DNA from: Isochrysis galbana
Lineage: Eukaryota; Haptophyta; Isochrysidales; Isochrysidaceae
Reading direction: 5' to 3'
NCBI GenBank assembly: GCA_018136815.1
Contig: CM030935.1
Location: forward strand, 1,872,388 to 1,936,387
DNA: 64,000 nt
Below are positions 51,263-61,843 of the stretch, in pieces. Position numbers and translations under genes: made by a program. The notes beneath the pieces are model-generated. The model searched no databases. It was not told where the DNA came from and was given only the letters and a program-made list of their open reading frames with translations. Positions within the stretch are counted from its first letter, which is position 1, and the number at the start of each line of letters is the position of its first letter.

Positions 51263-52019
51263 CGCGCGCGGCTCTCTGGCGGGGCGGGCCGAATACCGGG
51301 AGGGGAGGGGAGGCGAGAAGCAGGGACAAGAGGAGTGGGGGGTGGGGGGTGGGAGTGTGTGTGTGGGTGGGGGGGGGGGGGGGGTTGGCGCTCAAGTTGA
51401 TTAAGATTAAGATTATTTGGTATAGTTTTTCATCTATGTCTACGTCAATTTTTATGCATCTCCCTTTTAGGATTACGTTGACCGAATCAACTCTAGGGGA
51501 TACTCTGCTGCAGGAGTCGCGAATCGCCACCGCGACCCCTCCCGCAGAGTCCTGAGTCCGCTAGCTCTCCCGGTGAGACGAACCACTCCCACCCAAGGAG
51601 GGACGCTATTCTATGCTGACGGAGGTGTGAACCGTCTTCATACGCGTGTAGCTCCTGGAGAAGGAGTATGTCTACACAAGCTTTTCGCGCTTGGGACACA
51701 ACTATATTTAAAAAGATAGGGTCATGGAGCGCGCGCCGCTCGCCGCTCCCCTCCTCTCTTGCCGCCACCCCCGCCGCGACGGACAAGCTCGACGACTCGC
51801 ACTCGAAGCGCCCAAGAGCGGGCGCCCCCCCGACCCAGGTGCGCACGAGACTCGTCCCGTGCCGACCCCGGACAGCCGAGCACCAGCAAGGCCACCATGC
51901 CAAGCATGGCGCATGGCCAACACAGCCCTCAACTCCTCCCATCCACCCAAGGCCACAGCCCGCAGCTAGATTAGAATGAGTTGAGTTGTTGAGTTGAGTA
52001 GTTGGAATTCGCCCCTTCT
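51263..52019. other. intergenic spacer with stem-loop repeat tail
   Basis: A minus-strand copy of the two-stem-loop tail lies at 51699-51752. Bases 51300-51385 are G/GT-rich, which is CT/CA on the sense strand of the EGF gene. No gene was recognised. Confidence 0.45.
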
Positions 52020-52447
52020 CCGCGCTCTCTCTCCCCTCTCCTGCGGCACGCGCGATGGCGCGCCTGCGACAGGCCTGCAGCTGCCCCTAGCGACCCCTGG
52101 AGGCTCCTGGAGGCCAGCTCAGGGGCAGAGGAGGCCGGGGCTGGGCACTGGCCTATCCTGCCTCTCCCTCGCTGGCGCTCCTAGGCCTCAGGGGCCCCCA
52201 CTCTGCACCTGTCTGCCTGTCGACCAGGGGGGGAGGGGGGGTCGGAGCAATGGGCTGGCGGCACGACAGGCCAGGACGCGCGAGGCAGGCGAGCCTACCA
52301 GTGAGAGAATGGGTCAGCATTGCAGTCTGCTCTTGGCAAGCCATCAGGCATGCCAGGAGCATGGGTGGTTCCTCCCCCATGGCAGGGGAGGAGTGGAGAG
52401 AGGGGGGGCTCGTGCCCCCCCATTGGCGAACTAAGTATAAACTTAGT
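52020..52447 (-). repeat. long repeat D (copy 2, inverted)
   Basis: The reverse complement aligns with 37577-37990 and starts with the AACTAAGTTTATACTTAGTT palindrome. Its far end (GCGCCATCGCGCGTGCCGCA then AGCGCGGAGAAGGGG) continues the family into repeat A at 17725-17884 and 13150-13263. It is followed directly by the ATGGACATTTGAT repeat at 52454. Confidence 0.8.
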
Positions 52448-52505
52448 TGGACTATGGACATTTGATGGCTCAACTTGCGTCTGTCCCATATTCGACGGAA
52501 CGTGC

Positions 52506-53047
52506 GTGACCTTGCAGGTGTCAGCAACCCTTAATCATGAATGATGAATGAATGCGAACGCTCGCTTCAATTGTGTTTTAATCCACCGACATCTGTGAGC
52601 GCCTAAACGTGAGTTCCTTACTGCTTCTTGCTACTACTGCTTCACTCATTGGGGAGCTTAGCTTAGGGGCACGCACAATGCACAACCATCCTTATTCACC
52701 ATGCTCACTACAAAACCTACAGCGTAATTGGACATGCGTCATCCCTTGCATCACACATCGCCGACATCACGTGCACGCGCCCAACGCAGCTGGTGGCGCC
52801 CTCTCAATGAAATTAGGTCCCAATAAAAGGCCAAGTGAAGTGAGTTTTTTAGTGCTCATCAGGGCACAGCCATATTCGTCCGTGGACAACGTAGATAGCC
52901 GGAATGCAGGCGCATGCACATACCTCGCCGCCATCATCTGTGCGCATGGACAATACACCAAATGCCCCAACAAGGACAGCTCGCGCACGCGCGGCAGAAG
53001 CTTCTGAGTTGTGAAACGGCCTTGGACAGTGGATTCTCTTGGCAGCG
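52506..53047. other. intergenic spacer, no gene recognised
   Basis: No recognised ORF or repeat. It probably includes the 3' UTR of the dehydrogenase gene. Confidence 0.4.
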
Positions 53048-54142
53048 CTACGCCTTCTTATGCTTGGCGGCAGTTGCACCAGCGACGTAGGCACGTAAGT
53101 CATCAGCGACACCCTCCGGATAGGAAAATGGCGGTGCCATGCCGACGCGCTCATAGGCGTCCTTGCGGAAGTAGAAGTCTGCGCCATTCATGAAGAAGAG
53201 AGCCGCAGGCGTCAACTGAACCAGGAAGCGAATCGGCGAGTAGCCCGTTCTAAGGCATCGCAGGGTGAGGTTGTCGAGAAGCCAGGCAAATACGCACAGC
53301 ACGTACGCAACAAAGAAAGGGAGCTGCATTGGGTAGCCCGCCGCGAAGGGTTCCTGCCGGCAAGAAATCATAAGTTTTCGTAGGTCTCTGAACATCGCGT
53401 GGGCGTCACCCACCCGCAGCGCGGTGCCCGCTACCGCCTCGGTTGGTACGGCGTCGTGGCGCGACTCGGCGGCAAGGCGCGCTGGCAAGGCGGCAAACAG
53501 CGCAGCAAGGTTCTTGACGTACACAACCGTGAAAACCACAGCGCAGCTGCCGAAATTCGGTGCAGGCTTGGGATCAAGCAGGAGCTCCTTGCTTGGTAGC
53601 CCGTCACCGGGCCCAAACACTACATGGGGTCGGACCGCGACTGTGCGTAGCTCGGGCGAGTTGGCATCAAGCACAAGCCGCTCGGCTTCGGCCTTGGTGC
53701 GTCCGTAGGCGCATAGCTGTCCGGTGCCTTTCTCGATGAGATCTGCCCTCCCCCAGACACCATCGAGTGTGACGGTGACTGATGATGCGTAAATTAACCG
53801 ACCGATTTTCTCCGCGCGGCATACATCGATGATGGCTGCGGTGCCGCCCACATTGACAGCGCGGATGCGGGCGTCGTGCACCCAGCCCGAGCGCAGATCG
53901 ACCTCTCCCGCCAGATGAATCACCGCATCACATCCAGCTAGAGCGGCGCGCAGCTTCACTCTGTCGGTCACGTCGGCCTGTGCAAATTTGCAGTCAGCAC
54001 TATCCCAGAAGGAGATGAGCTCTTGCGGCGCAGCCACGTCAATCGGGCGAACAGCGCAGCCGCGTGAGAGCAGCGCTTCCACCACGTGGCGTCCAATGAA
54101 GCCGGCTGCCCCAGTCACGCCAACCAGCTCAACAAGCGACAT
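53048..54142 (-). CDS. 3beta-HSD-type sterol dehydrogenase/decarboxylase
   Basis: Single exon, 364 residues. It is an extended short-chain dehydrogenase: VTGAAGFIGRHVV gives the TGxxGxxG NAD(P) motif near residue 10, DVTD follows, VIHLAGEVD the second strand, ASSVTVT the catalytic Ser region, and YGRTKAEAE the Tyr-x3-Lys pair. The C-terminal third has hydrophobic helices (FFVAYVLCVFAWLLDNL; LVQLTPAALFFM). The closest families are sterol-4alpha-carboxylate 3-dehydrogenase (ERG26/NSDHL) and 3beta-hydroxysteroid dehydrogenase, which act at the ER. The protein ends KHKKA, which fits the KxKxx ER-retrieval motif. The sense-strand leader is CT-rich. The exact sterol substrate cannot be read from the sequence. 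Confidence 0.82.
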   Translation of the reverse strand: MSLVELVGVTGAAGFIGRHVVEALLSRGCAVRPIDVAAPQELISFWDSADCKFAQADVTDRVKLRAALAGCDAVIHLAGEVDLRSGWVHDARIRAVNVGGTAAIIDVCRAEKIGRLIYASSVTVTLDGVWGRADLIEKGTGQLCAYGRTKAEAERLVLDANSPELRTVAVRPHVVFGPGDGLPSKELLLDPKPAPNFGSCAVVFTVVYVKNLAALFAALPARLAAESRHDAVPTEAVAGTALRVGDAHAMFRDLRKLMISCRQEPFAAGYPMQLPFFVAYVLCVFAWLLDNLTLRCLRTGYSPIRFLVQLTPAALFFMNGADFYFRKDAYERVGMAPPFSYPEGVADDLRAYVAGATAAKHKKA

Positions 54143-55176
54143 CTCAAGTCTTGGGAGGGAAGGTAGCAGAAGGGAAATTGAGGGAAGGCGAGGGAGGCAG
54201 AGAGAGGCAGAGAAGGAGACAGTAGAGCACAGCCGCCGGCGATCGCCGTTACCGTCGGCGCTGAACCATCGGAATACCGGCCGACGACAGGTTCATCAAG
54301 TCCGCTCAACAATAACTACTACCCTAGAGTCTAGTAGAACTAGAGTAGGAATTGCTCGGTGATTCCTCAGGTACAGACGCTGCAGGGGCCAGAGGAGGAG
54401 GAAGATGAGGAGAAAGAGGAGGGGGGGGGGGGGGGGGGTAGGGAAACGAGGAGGAGTAGGAGGAAGACGACGACGACGATGAGGAGGACATCAACAGGGC
54501 ACGTAGCCCACTTGCGTCTAGCGTCTAGGAGAAGCAAGCCATGGACGGAGGCCATCTCCACCTCCATCTATCGACCTGACCGACGAAAACGAAGCGGTGG
54601 ACCTGAGCGATGGCTCGGTGGGTCTTTCGGTACCCAAGAAGGCGGACGCGACGGACGGCCTCGATCTGACCGACGAGAGCAAGTCTGCCAACCCGTTCGC
54701 CCCCGGCGGAGCTTACCGAGACGGGATCGATGCTGCGTGATGCTAGTTGGTTCCCTTCCGTCGCTCATCAGTGGGAGCCGACAGAAAGGGTGGAAGAGGG
54801 AGCGTGCCCTCCCGCCCCCCCCTATCTGTAACTAAGTCTTAACACTAAACTTAGAACTTAGTTGTTAGTTGACGAGATGGGAACAAGGCTAAAGAAGGTG
54901 ACGAGGTGCTAATTCATAGATCATGGGCACGTGGCACGTAGAGGGAGCCCCACTCACCTGCCGTTGGCCATAGCCACGACTGAAAGTATTTACGGGTCAA
55001 AGCCAAAATTTGGAAACGACACAGGACGCAGCCCACGATAACGGCTTCACCAAGGCAGCAACCGCTTCATCACCGGGAGCGTGCACCTAATCTACAATGC
55101 GGCTCGTCTGTCACTCGTCTTGCCAAATCCGGCCATCAGCTTCCCGTTCTCATTCCCATGTCGGTGACCCAAAACA
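54143..55176. other. intergenic spacer, no gene recognised
   Basis: Contains a GA-rich stretch (54380-54490) and a degenerate AACTAAGT/ACTTAGTT hairpin at about 54831-54865, similar to the end of repeat D. There is no credible ORF. Confidence 0.45.
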
Positions 55177-58100
55177 TCACGCCGCCGGCGAGAGAATCGG
55201 GTCCACGAGTGCGCCTACATCAACAAACAAACAACCCTGATCGAGTGCCCCAACCTCTGTGAGGTCCTCCAGCCGCTCGGTGACGGCCTTAGCCATCTGT
55301 GTGCTTGCCATGCCTACGCTCTGAGCGATTGCGTGATCCTCCAACCTGCTGTCGGCATGACGCACGAGCTCGCAAAAGATCCCAAAATTGATCTGCGCCT
55401 TGGAGCGTCGGTAGCTAGCGAGCGTGCGCAGAACCGAGCCGTGGCGCGTCCCGGACGATGGGTCAAGCTCCACCATGGAACACCGTGCACAAGGCCCAAC
55501 TACGCGCAACTCGATCGGTGCCTCGACAGAACGCGGGCTGGTGAGGCGCAAGGCATTCCAGCCATCCTCGGGCCCGTGGCCAGGATTGAGAGGTAAGTTC
55601 AAAGTGCCGCCAAGTGGCTCCACCACCATGTTTGGGCGGAAGCTCGCCGCTGCTACGGCCTTCTCCCCCGACCGGAGGAGCTCACCGTTAAGCGTATCCA
55701 CTGCCGTCTGCGACACAAGGAGAAGCGGCGCGTCGTTGGCAAAGCCAATGGAGCCGGACGGCTCGCCGCCGCCCCTTGCCAGTTCGTCGGGGCTTGCACG
55801 ACGACGTGCGCGCGTCGTTGCTATCACGCTACGTCGACCGTCGGCGGCCCGGACCAATCTACATGGCACTCCGACCGCCTGTTCGAACCATTTATTAGTT
55901 TCAACGTCGCCAACGGCCCGCCCGTAGCATTCCTCGCCACAAAGGGTGAGAGGCTCTTCATCCATGCCCGCCTGCATGGGCTGAAGCGAAGGGCCCTGCC
56001 CATTGCTTTGATCATCAGAGACATGGGTACCATCGCTGCGCTCGTCGGCGATTGCGTCGCTAGATTCATCGGTGCCCTCGCCGTGCTCTCCACCATTCGG
56101 CGACACTGCGCTTCCCTCTGGGCGACGCATGGCTTGTCGCAAGCTGATCTCGAGGTCTGACAGCCCGGGTGCACTCACTCTCAAAACCATTTGGTCCAAG
56201 TCGACTGTGGGGCGGATGAGGGCGATCCGTGGATAAGCAGTGGAGCGAAGCAATACTCCCGATGGACCAGCCAACGCCCACTCGCGGTCATAGAGTAGAC
56301 GGCCGTTGCTACAGTCAAGAGGCCACCGCGACACGCGCATGCCGCCGCAAGACTTGATGGGATGTACATAGATGGCTGTCAATCGAAAGAGCGAGGGACT
56401 GGGTATCGCGCTCGATTGCCTCTCCTCACCATCCTGCACGCTTGGTCCATGCAAGACGCCGTGCGACAGGTCGGCGACCAAAGGCCGTGCAAAGATCACG
56501 TCCGGCTCGCGCGTTATCGAATGCGTATACCTCATCGCATCTCGTGCCAACTTGGCACGCGCGGCCCTGTCTGCGGGCACAAGCACGAATGTCTTCTCGA
56601 TGAAACACACAAGATGATCCACGTCCTCCCAAGTAGAGTCCTTGCCGAGCGAGGCCCGTACCACTCCGGTTGGCCGGCCATTAAGCAAGTCCAGGTGGTC
56701 ACCACATTGCTTGCCGGCTGCCACTGCAGCCAGGACATCGGCTTCCGTCATGTTGAGAAGTGCCTGGCAGCCGCCCGGGTTGCAACAGCATCCAGTGCGA
56801 AGCTGGATGGGTGGACGATTGAGCGATGCCAGCTTACCAACCTCAGCATATCCAACGTAAGAGCCATCGTACCGCAGCACATTGAAGGCGACAGTGGGTC
56901 CGCTGAGCCGCGACGGAGCACTACAAACGCCCTCGGTAGTCGCCTTGTGGTCACGGCCGCGGCCCTTCCAATTGCCATAGATCTCAACGACGGGGACACC
57001 TGTCGCATGCCTGAGCGACGCCAGCCGAGCCACTAGTTCCTCAGCAAGGACGCCAGCGTGTCTTGCCACAGCGCGTGACCCACCCACCCTTCGAAGCTCC
57101 TCGAAGCCGTGTTGGAGCCACGAGATGCCAAGAAAGTGTAGGGTCCCATCCACCAGGGCCTCGGCCACTTGGACCTTGGGCGGATTGAAGAAACGGGCGG
57201 GGCCAAGGGCGGAGCTTGACGCGGCGCCTCCAGGCTGCTCTGCGGGTCGTACTATTGTTATATTCGCTGTAGCAGAAGACGACGAGAGTGCGCTGGCGCT
57301 GGGATGTGACTGCTGCACGACATTCCAAGAGGATCGAATGGGCCGAGGCAAGGCTGCCGCAACGGCGCCGCCCCCGAAATACGCATGCGAAAGATCTTTG
57401 CGCAGCAGCCGTAAGGCATCGCGCCTCACCAATAATGCCCCCAACCCTGTTGGAACGCCAAACATCTTGTAGAAAGAGACGGCACAGAAAGCAGCACCGG
57501 TTGAAGGCATGTCTAGTTCGCCGGTTGCGGCCGCTTTGGCACCATCAACAAGGACCCACCACCGAGTTGAGGATGTCCCTGGCAGGGCGTCCTTGCCAGC
57601 ACTCACCCGCGAGAGGGAATGTGCGATGCTGGCCGAGTCGGTCCTATCGCCCGTCAAGTTGCACTCGGCTGTGACGACCGCTAGACTGTGGCGCACCAAC
57701 ACTTGCAAATGCGAGGCTCGTGCCGAGGTTGGAGCCCCCTCTGCAGCGAGTTGAGCATAATCACGGGAGCTCCCAGCACAGAGGCAGAGTGCGCCCTTTG
57801 CTCCGGCCGGCCCACGCATCCCCATGACAGACGTGTGACACGACTCAGGTAGGATGAGCGTCGAGCCCTCTCCAAAGGGGAACACTTCTGCAACGAGCCG
57901 TAGGGCAGCGGTCGTGCCTGAGGTCCACACACACTCCCAATCCGTCGCGTGAGAGCCGCAGAAGTGCGCGAGCACGAGTGCACGGGCGTGCTCCATCTGC
58001 GCAGCGGTCGCACTGGCGGCCGGCCCGCTCGAGTGCGGGTTAGCGAGTACTGTGGCGCTGGCGTGTCGAGCGAGCGCCTGGAGCTGGGAGGCAAGCGGAA

Positions 58101-58392
58101 GGGCGGCGCCTGCGTAGTCCAAGTAGACTACCCGCTCGTTCTCACTTGCTCGCTCGCTCTCGGCTGGCTGTACGAGCTGCGGTAGCTCATCCGGCCGCCA
58201 CCGTTCGACGTGCCCGCCAGCTGAGCGGCCGTAGCCGTAGGCGTGGCCGGCACGGGAGAGGAAGATGCGCTTGCGCCGTGTACGCTCCGTATCTCTCGAC
58301 CGCCGCCGCTGACGCGCACGAGCAAGCAGCCAGCCGGCGGCAGCGAGCGCGGATGCGGCGAGCAACGCGCGTGGTAGGCCGCTCCGTCCCAT
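55177..58392 (-). CDS. MOCOS: molybdenum cofactor sulfurase (NifS-like + MOSC), single exon
   Basis: I choose the ATG at 58392 (MGRSGLPRALL), giving 1071 residues. A longer frame upstream is Gly/Arg low complexity. Residues 1-30 hold a hydrophobic segment and then Arg-rich sequence. The aminotransferase-V domain follows: VYLDYAGAALPLASQ, ANPHSSGPAAS, WTSGTTAALRLVAEVFPF, VDGAKAAATGELD, and SFYKMFGVPTGLG with the PLP lysine. RTGCCCNPGGCQ carries the persulfide cysteine. The C-terminal MOSC_N and MOSC domains follow: IYVHPIKSCGGM, YDREWAL, FANDAPLLLVSQ, FRPNMVV and GPCARCSMVELD. The enzyme takes sulfur from cysteine and gives the Mo=S ligand to xanthine dehydrogenase and aldehyde oxidase. Several regions of insertion make it longer than animal/plant forms (about 820-890). 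The hydrophobic N terminus is unusual for a cytosolic enzyme. Confidence 0.93.
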   Translation of the reverse strand: MGRSGLPRALLAASALAAAGWLLARARQRRRSRDTERTRRKRIFLSRAGHAYGYGRSAGGHVERWRPDELPQLVQPAESERASENERVVYLDYAGAALPLASQLQALARHASATVLANPHSSGPAASATAAQMEHARALVLAHFCGSHATDWECVWTSGTTAALRLVAEVFPFGEGSTLILPESCHTSVMGMRGPAGAKGALCLCAGSSRDYAQLAAEGAPTSARASHLQVLVRHSLAVVTAECNLTGDRTDSASIAHSLSRVSAGKDALPGTSSTRWWVLVDGAKAAATGELDMPSTGAAFCAVSFYKMFGVPTGLGALLVRRDALRLLRKDLSHAYFGGGAVAAALPRPIRSSWNVVQQSHPSASALSSSSATANITIVRPAEQPGGAASSSALGPARFFNPPKVQVAEALVDGTLHFLGISWLQHGFEELRRVGGSRAVARHAGVLAEELVARLASLRHATGVPVVEIYGNWKGRGRDHKATTEGVCSAPSRLSGPTVAFNVLRYDGSYVGYAEVGKLASLNRPPIQLRTGCCCNPGGCQALLNMTEADVLAAVAAGKQCGDHLDLLNGRPTGVVRASLGKDSTWEDVDHLVCFIEKTFVLVPADRAARAKLARDAMRYTHSITREPDVIFARPLVADLSHGVLHGPSVQDGEERQSSAIPSPSLFRLTAIYVHPIKSCGGMRVSRWPLDCSNGRLLYDREWALAGPSGVLLRSTAYPRIALIRPTVDLDQMVLRVSAPGLSDLEISLRQAMRRPEGSAVSPNGGEHGEGTDESSDAIADERSDGTHVSDDQSNGQGPSLQPMQAGMDEEPLTLCGEECYGRAVGDVETNKWFEQAVGVPCRLVRAADGRRSVIATTRARRRASPDELARGGGEPSGSIGFANDAPLLLVSQTAVDTLNGELLRSGEKAVAAASFRPNMVVEPLGGTLNLPLNPGHGPEDGWNALRLTSPRSVEAPIELRVVGPCARCSMVELDPSSGTRHGSVLRTLASYRRSKAQINFGIFCELVRHADSRLEDHAIAQSVGMASTQMAKAVTERLEDLTEVGALDQGCLFVDVGALVDPILSPAA

Positions 58393-59195
58393 CGCCACGC
58401 TGGCTCTCCCTCGCTCCCCCTTTGCACCCCCCCCCCCTCCCCTTCTTCCCCTTTCCCCCCTTTCCCTTCTACTTCTCCCCCCCCCCCCCCCCCCCACTCC
58501 CCCCCCCCCCCCCCCCCCTCCCTCCCTCCCTCCCCCCCTCCCGCCCTCCCGGCAGCCCGCGCGGAGAGCATCATCAGGGGGGGGAAAGACTTCTTTTGTA
58601 GAGATTCGAGTCAACCTTACCAGCGGCGGAGCCTCCGTGCCCGGGGGGGGGGGGGCGGGGGGGGAGAGGGGGTCTGATGAATGGCGAGAGATCAGAAGAA
58701 AGAGAGAGGTGGGGGGGGGAGGGGGGAGGAAACGAGCCCGCGTGGTTTCATTGGAAGGCTGAAACCCAAAAGCTAAAGAAAGGGCGACCTACGTCTTCTT
58801 CTTTCCGAGAGAGCAGAAGAAGAAGGGAGGGTTTAGCACGACGGGCGGGGGGTTGTTCCACTAGAAGTCTGACACTCAAAAATTTAAGGAAGGGCGACCT
58901 ACATCTTCGTCTTTCCAACTTTTTGTCGAGGGTTCAAAATAGAGTTTTCACGTCTTTTTTGGCACGAGGCCCGATATTCTTTACTTTATGCCCGCACTTT
59001 CACAGCTCCTCTCGCTATCTCTCTCTCCTCTCTATTGTGGCGCCTCGCCGGCGGCGCCACGCTGCGCCTTGGACATACCTCGCACAGCTCGCCCACTTCC
59101 CTCTTCTCTCTTCGCCACAGCCTCCCTTGCAGGTCGACACACAGAGAGCGGGCACAGTCAATAAGGCCGAAGAAGGCTCGAGAGCGGCTCCAGCG
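58393..59195. other. intergenic between divergent genes
   Basis: C-rich (58430-58550) then G-rich and GA-rich. Two similar blocks, CTAAAGAAAGGGCGACCTAC (58772-58791) and TTTAAGGAAGGGCGACCTAC (58882-58901), each followed by TCTTC and CTTTCC, form a tandem repeat of about 110 bp. CT-rich sequence at 59000-59130 precedes the isomerase. Confidence 0.5.
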
Positions 59196-60301
59196 ATGGT
59201 CCGGCTTGCAGCAAATCTGACGATGCTGTACGCACAGCTTATGGCCTGACATGCTGCCACTCACGCCTTCTGAATGAAACCCTCTGCCTAGCATGCTGCC
59301 ACTCACGCCTTGTGATTGAAATCCTCTGTCTGGCATGCTGCCGCTCATACCTTCTGATTAAAATCCTCTCACTTCTCGTGACTGTCCTCTCTCTCAGCTT
59401 TCCAAAGGTGTCCTACTTGGAACGATTCGGCTTGGCGGCGAGCTGCGGTTTCCGAGCAGTGGAATCTCTCTTCCCGTACGATGCTGCCTCGGCGGATGCC
59501 GTCGCCGTTGAGCTACGCAACCACGACTTGCAGCAGGTTCTGGTAAATGCTCCGCCAGGAGATTGGGCAAACGGTGACCGGGGCATTGGCGGGATCGCAA
59601 GTCGGGAAGCTGAACACGAGGCAAGCGTCAGTCGGGCAATGGCCTACGCGAAGACAATAGGGTGCCCACGTATTCACGTTTTGGCAGGACTGAAGGCCCA
59701 GGGAGCGACCGAAGACACTTTCATCGCTCGTCTACGTGCGTTGGCCCCTGTAGCCGAGGTATCTGGCATACGCCTGTGTGTGGAGGCATTAAACTCTCAT
59801 GACGTGCCTGACTACTTGATCCCAACACAAGAGGATGCTGCGAGGATTGTTGATGCCGTTGGGCATCCAGGGTGCGGCTTGCAGTTTGACCTCTACCATC
59901 TGCAGATGATGAAGGGAGTCTGGCCGAACGAGAGTGTGCGGGAGGCCATTAACAAGTTCGGGCCGATTGCAGCTCATGTTCAGATCGCAGGTAATGGCCA
60001 ATGATGAGGTTTCGTGTGAAGGCGTGTACCTAGATAGCCTCAAGCTGCTAATGAACTCCCCACCGTGCGTCACCTACACTCGAGTGGCTGCACATGTCTA
60101 ACATGCACACCGACGGCCGCTTTAGGACCCAATGGACGTCACGAGCCGGACGAGGCTGCTGCGGTCGCTATGCTTGACCTCCTTGAACAGTCGGGATACA
60201 CTGGGCACGTTGGGTGCGAGTACAAGCCTGTAGCGGATGTAGTGCAAGGACTGGTCTGGGCAAGGAGTTTTGGGATCACCGCACCGGAGCACCATGGTTG
60301 A
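59196..60301 (+). CDS. HYI: hydroxypyruvate isomerase (Hyi), three exons
   Basis: Exons are inferred at 59196-59227, 59398-59990 and 60126-60301, giving 266 residues. The tiny first exon encodes MVRLAANLTM and joins in phase 2 to give the family start ANLTMLFPKVSYLERF. Hydroxypyruvate isomerase interconverts hydroxypyruvate and tartronate semialdehyde with a xylose-isomerase-like TIM barrel. Motifs include AASCGFRAVESLFPYD, VLVNAPPGDW..GDRGIGG, CVEALNSHDVPDYLIPT (metal-binding Glu), LQFDLYHLQMMKG (Asp/His) and HVQIAGPNGRHEPDE across the last junction, then GCEYKP (Glu). Length and motifs agree with the eukaryotic HYI family. The first intron carries a three-copy minisatellite. Confidence 0.92.
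59250..59375. repeat. 43-bp intronic minisatellite, three copies
   Basis: Units starting CATGCTGCCACTCACGCCTT at 59250 and 59293, and CATGCTGCCGCTCATACCTT at 59336, fill most of the 170-bp first intron of the isomerase gene. Confidence 0.85.
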
Positions 60302-60531
60302 GAATTCAATCGTCAACCGAGGCGTCATCCGATGCTTGAAGCGTAAGTATCAGGATATTAAGTGGTAATAGCTTAGTAGCGCGAGTATATGCATCCTTTC
60401 TTGCCTACACGCGCATGCTTGGGCGCCCCATCTTCCGATGCATAGTGTGAGCTGCGCGCGCGCTAGGCTTGCCAACACCGAGGGCGACGGCGGAGGAGGA
60501 GGCGCCGAGGGTGGCGGAAGAGGAGGGGGGG
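60302..60531. other. short intergenic spacer
   Basis: No recognised feature. It is probably the 3' UTR of the isomerase gene plus purine-rich sequence near 60490-60530. Confidence 0.4.
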
Positions 60532-60548
60532 AAAGAGGCTAATATCTA

Positions 60549-61692
60549 TGCTTTATTTTAACAAATTTTTATGGGTCGCGGCGCGGCAAAGGAACGGGAC
60601 TAGCGCGCACACAAGACAGGACTCCCTGCCGCGGCGAGCGCAAGCACCCTTCCCCCTTATGCCACCCAGCTCTTCACTAGCTTACTACCTGCGCTAGCCG
60701 GAGCACCCCTCCCTCCACACTCAAACAACCCCCCACGTCAGGATCCTGTTCTGGTCTCGCAGGCAAGGGGGCCTAATGGGAGGGTGAGGAGCAACTCCTC
60801 AAAGAGGAGCTTTGGGGAAGGAGATGTTTGAGTGGGGGCGCTATACCCTTGCGCTAGGCATGGGCAGCGACGCCGCCTCAAGACATGTCCTCCCTCTGGT
60901 CTTGAGTCGAAATTTTTGGTGTTTGAAACCGAGGGCGAGGGGTTTGTGCTTCTTGGGTTGGTTGTAGTGGGATGAGGGAGTGGGAGATGGAGTGAAGTGT
61001 TGAAAGAGGGCCCAAGGCAGGGCACTGAGTTGTAGGTACTTGTGGCCCACAAGCGTGGGGTGAAAACGGGAAGTGTATCAACATGTGTCTTGAATTGAAA
61101 TTTTTGGTGCTTTGAACAGAGGGCGGGGGGTTCGTGCTGTTTGGGTTGGTTGAAGTGTAAAGGGGGAGTGGGAGAGGGAGTCTAGTGTTGAAAGAGGGCC
61201 CAAGGCAGGGCACTGAGTGATTGGTACTAGTGGCCCACAAGAGTGGGGTGAAGACGAGAATTGTGTCAACAAGTTGGAAAACAGAGGCATGGGGTGCTCT
61301 CCGTATGGGGTTGATGGTTGTGAAGTGCCCTCCCATGTTGGGTGCACTGATGGTAGAGGTTTCCACCATGGGGAGGGCAGCTGAGCTACCCTCCCACATG
61401 AGGTGCTCTTGGGGTGGGAAGAATTCCCACTGTAGGGGGGGGTGGGGGGGTCTCAAAGACCCCCTGCATGATGCGCAGAGCCATGGTGGCAACCTGTTCG
61501 GTGCCAGTGCTCGCCACCCCGCGCGCTTGCGCGGGTGTGGTTTGGATGGGTTGGATGGGCTCTGAGAGGGCTTTCTGACGAGCCGCCTCGGGCGGCGTGG
61601 GGCGTCCCAGGTGGGGCGCGGTGGCGAGGGTCGCCTGGGGCTCGGGAGCGGTCGCGGCACGCTCCATAGTTCAAACTATAACAATAGTTTAA
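60549..61692 (+). mobile_element. candidate retroposon flanked by 17-bp direct repeats
   Basis: AAAGAGGCTAATATCTA occurs at 60532-60548 and again at 61693-61709. The intervening 1144 bp end in a variant stem-loop tail (CACGCTCCATAGTTC..CAATAGTTT). Direct repeats of 15-20 bp are the usual target-site duplications of LINE/SINE-type insertion. The interior has a 188-bp tandem duplication (60901-61088 and 61089-61272). Minus-strand ORFs across it simply translate this duplication. No reverse transcriptase was seen. Confidence 0.55.
60901..61272. repeat. 188-bp tandem duplication
   Basis: Both units run from CTTGARTYGAAATTTTTGGTG to a GGGGTGAARAC end. They share the exact block GTTGAAAGAGGGCCCAAGGC. 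Confidence 0.85.
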
Positions 61693-61843
61693 AAAGAGGC
61701 TAATATCTAATATACATCGGCAAACACCCATAAATTCGTTGCTGGACACTATACTAATGAGCGTGAAGGCCGTAATTACAGCATACGAGAAGATGAGGAA
61801 GGGTATCAGTGCTATCGGTCGATTGCGACGTTGTAGTAATCAC

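Noticed and set aside
60878-61660. 260-codon minus-strand ORF
   Set aside because: Its two similar halves are only the translation of the 188-bp tandem duplication, and the composition is Pro/Ser/Thr-rich.
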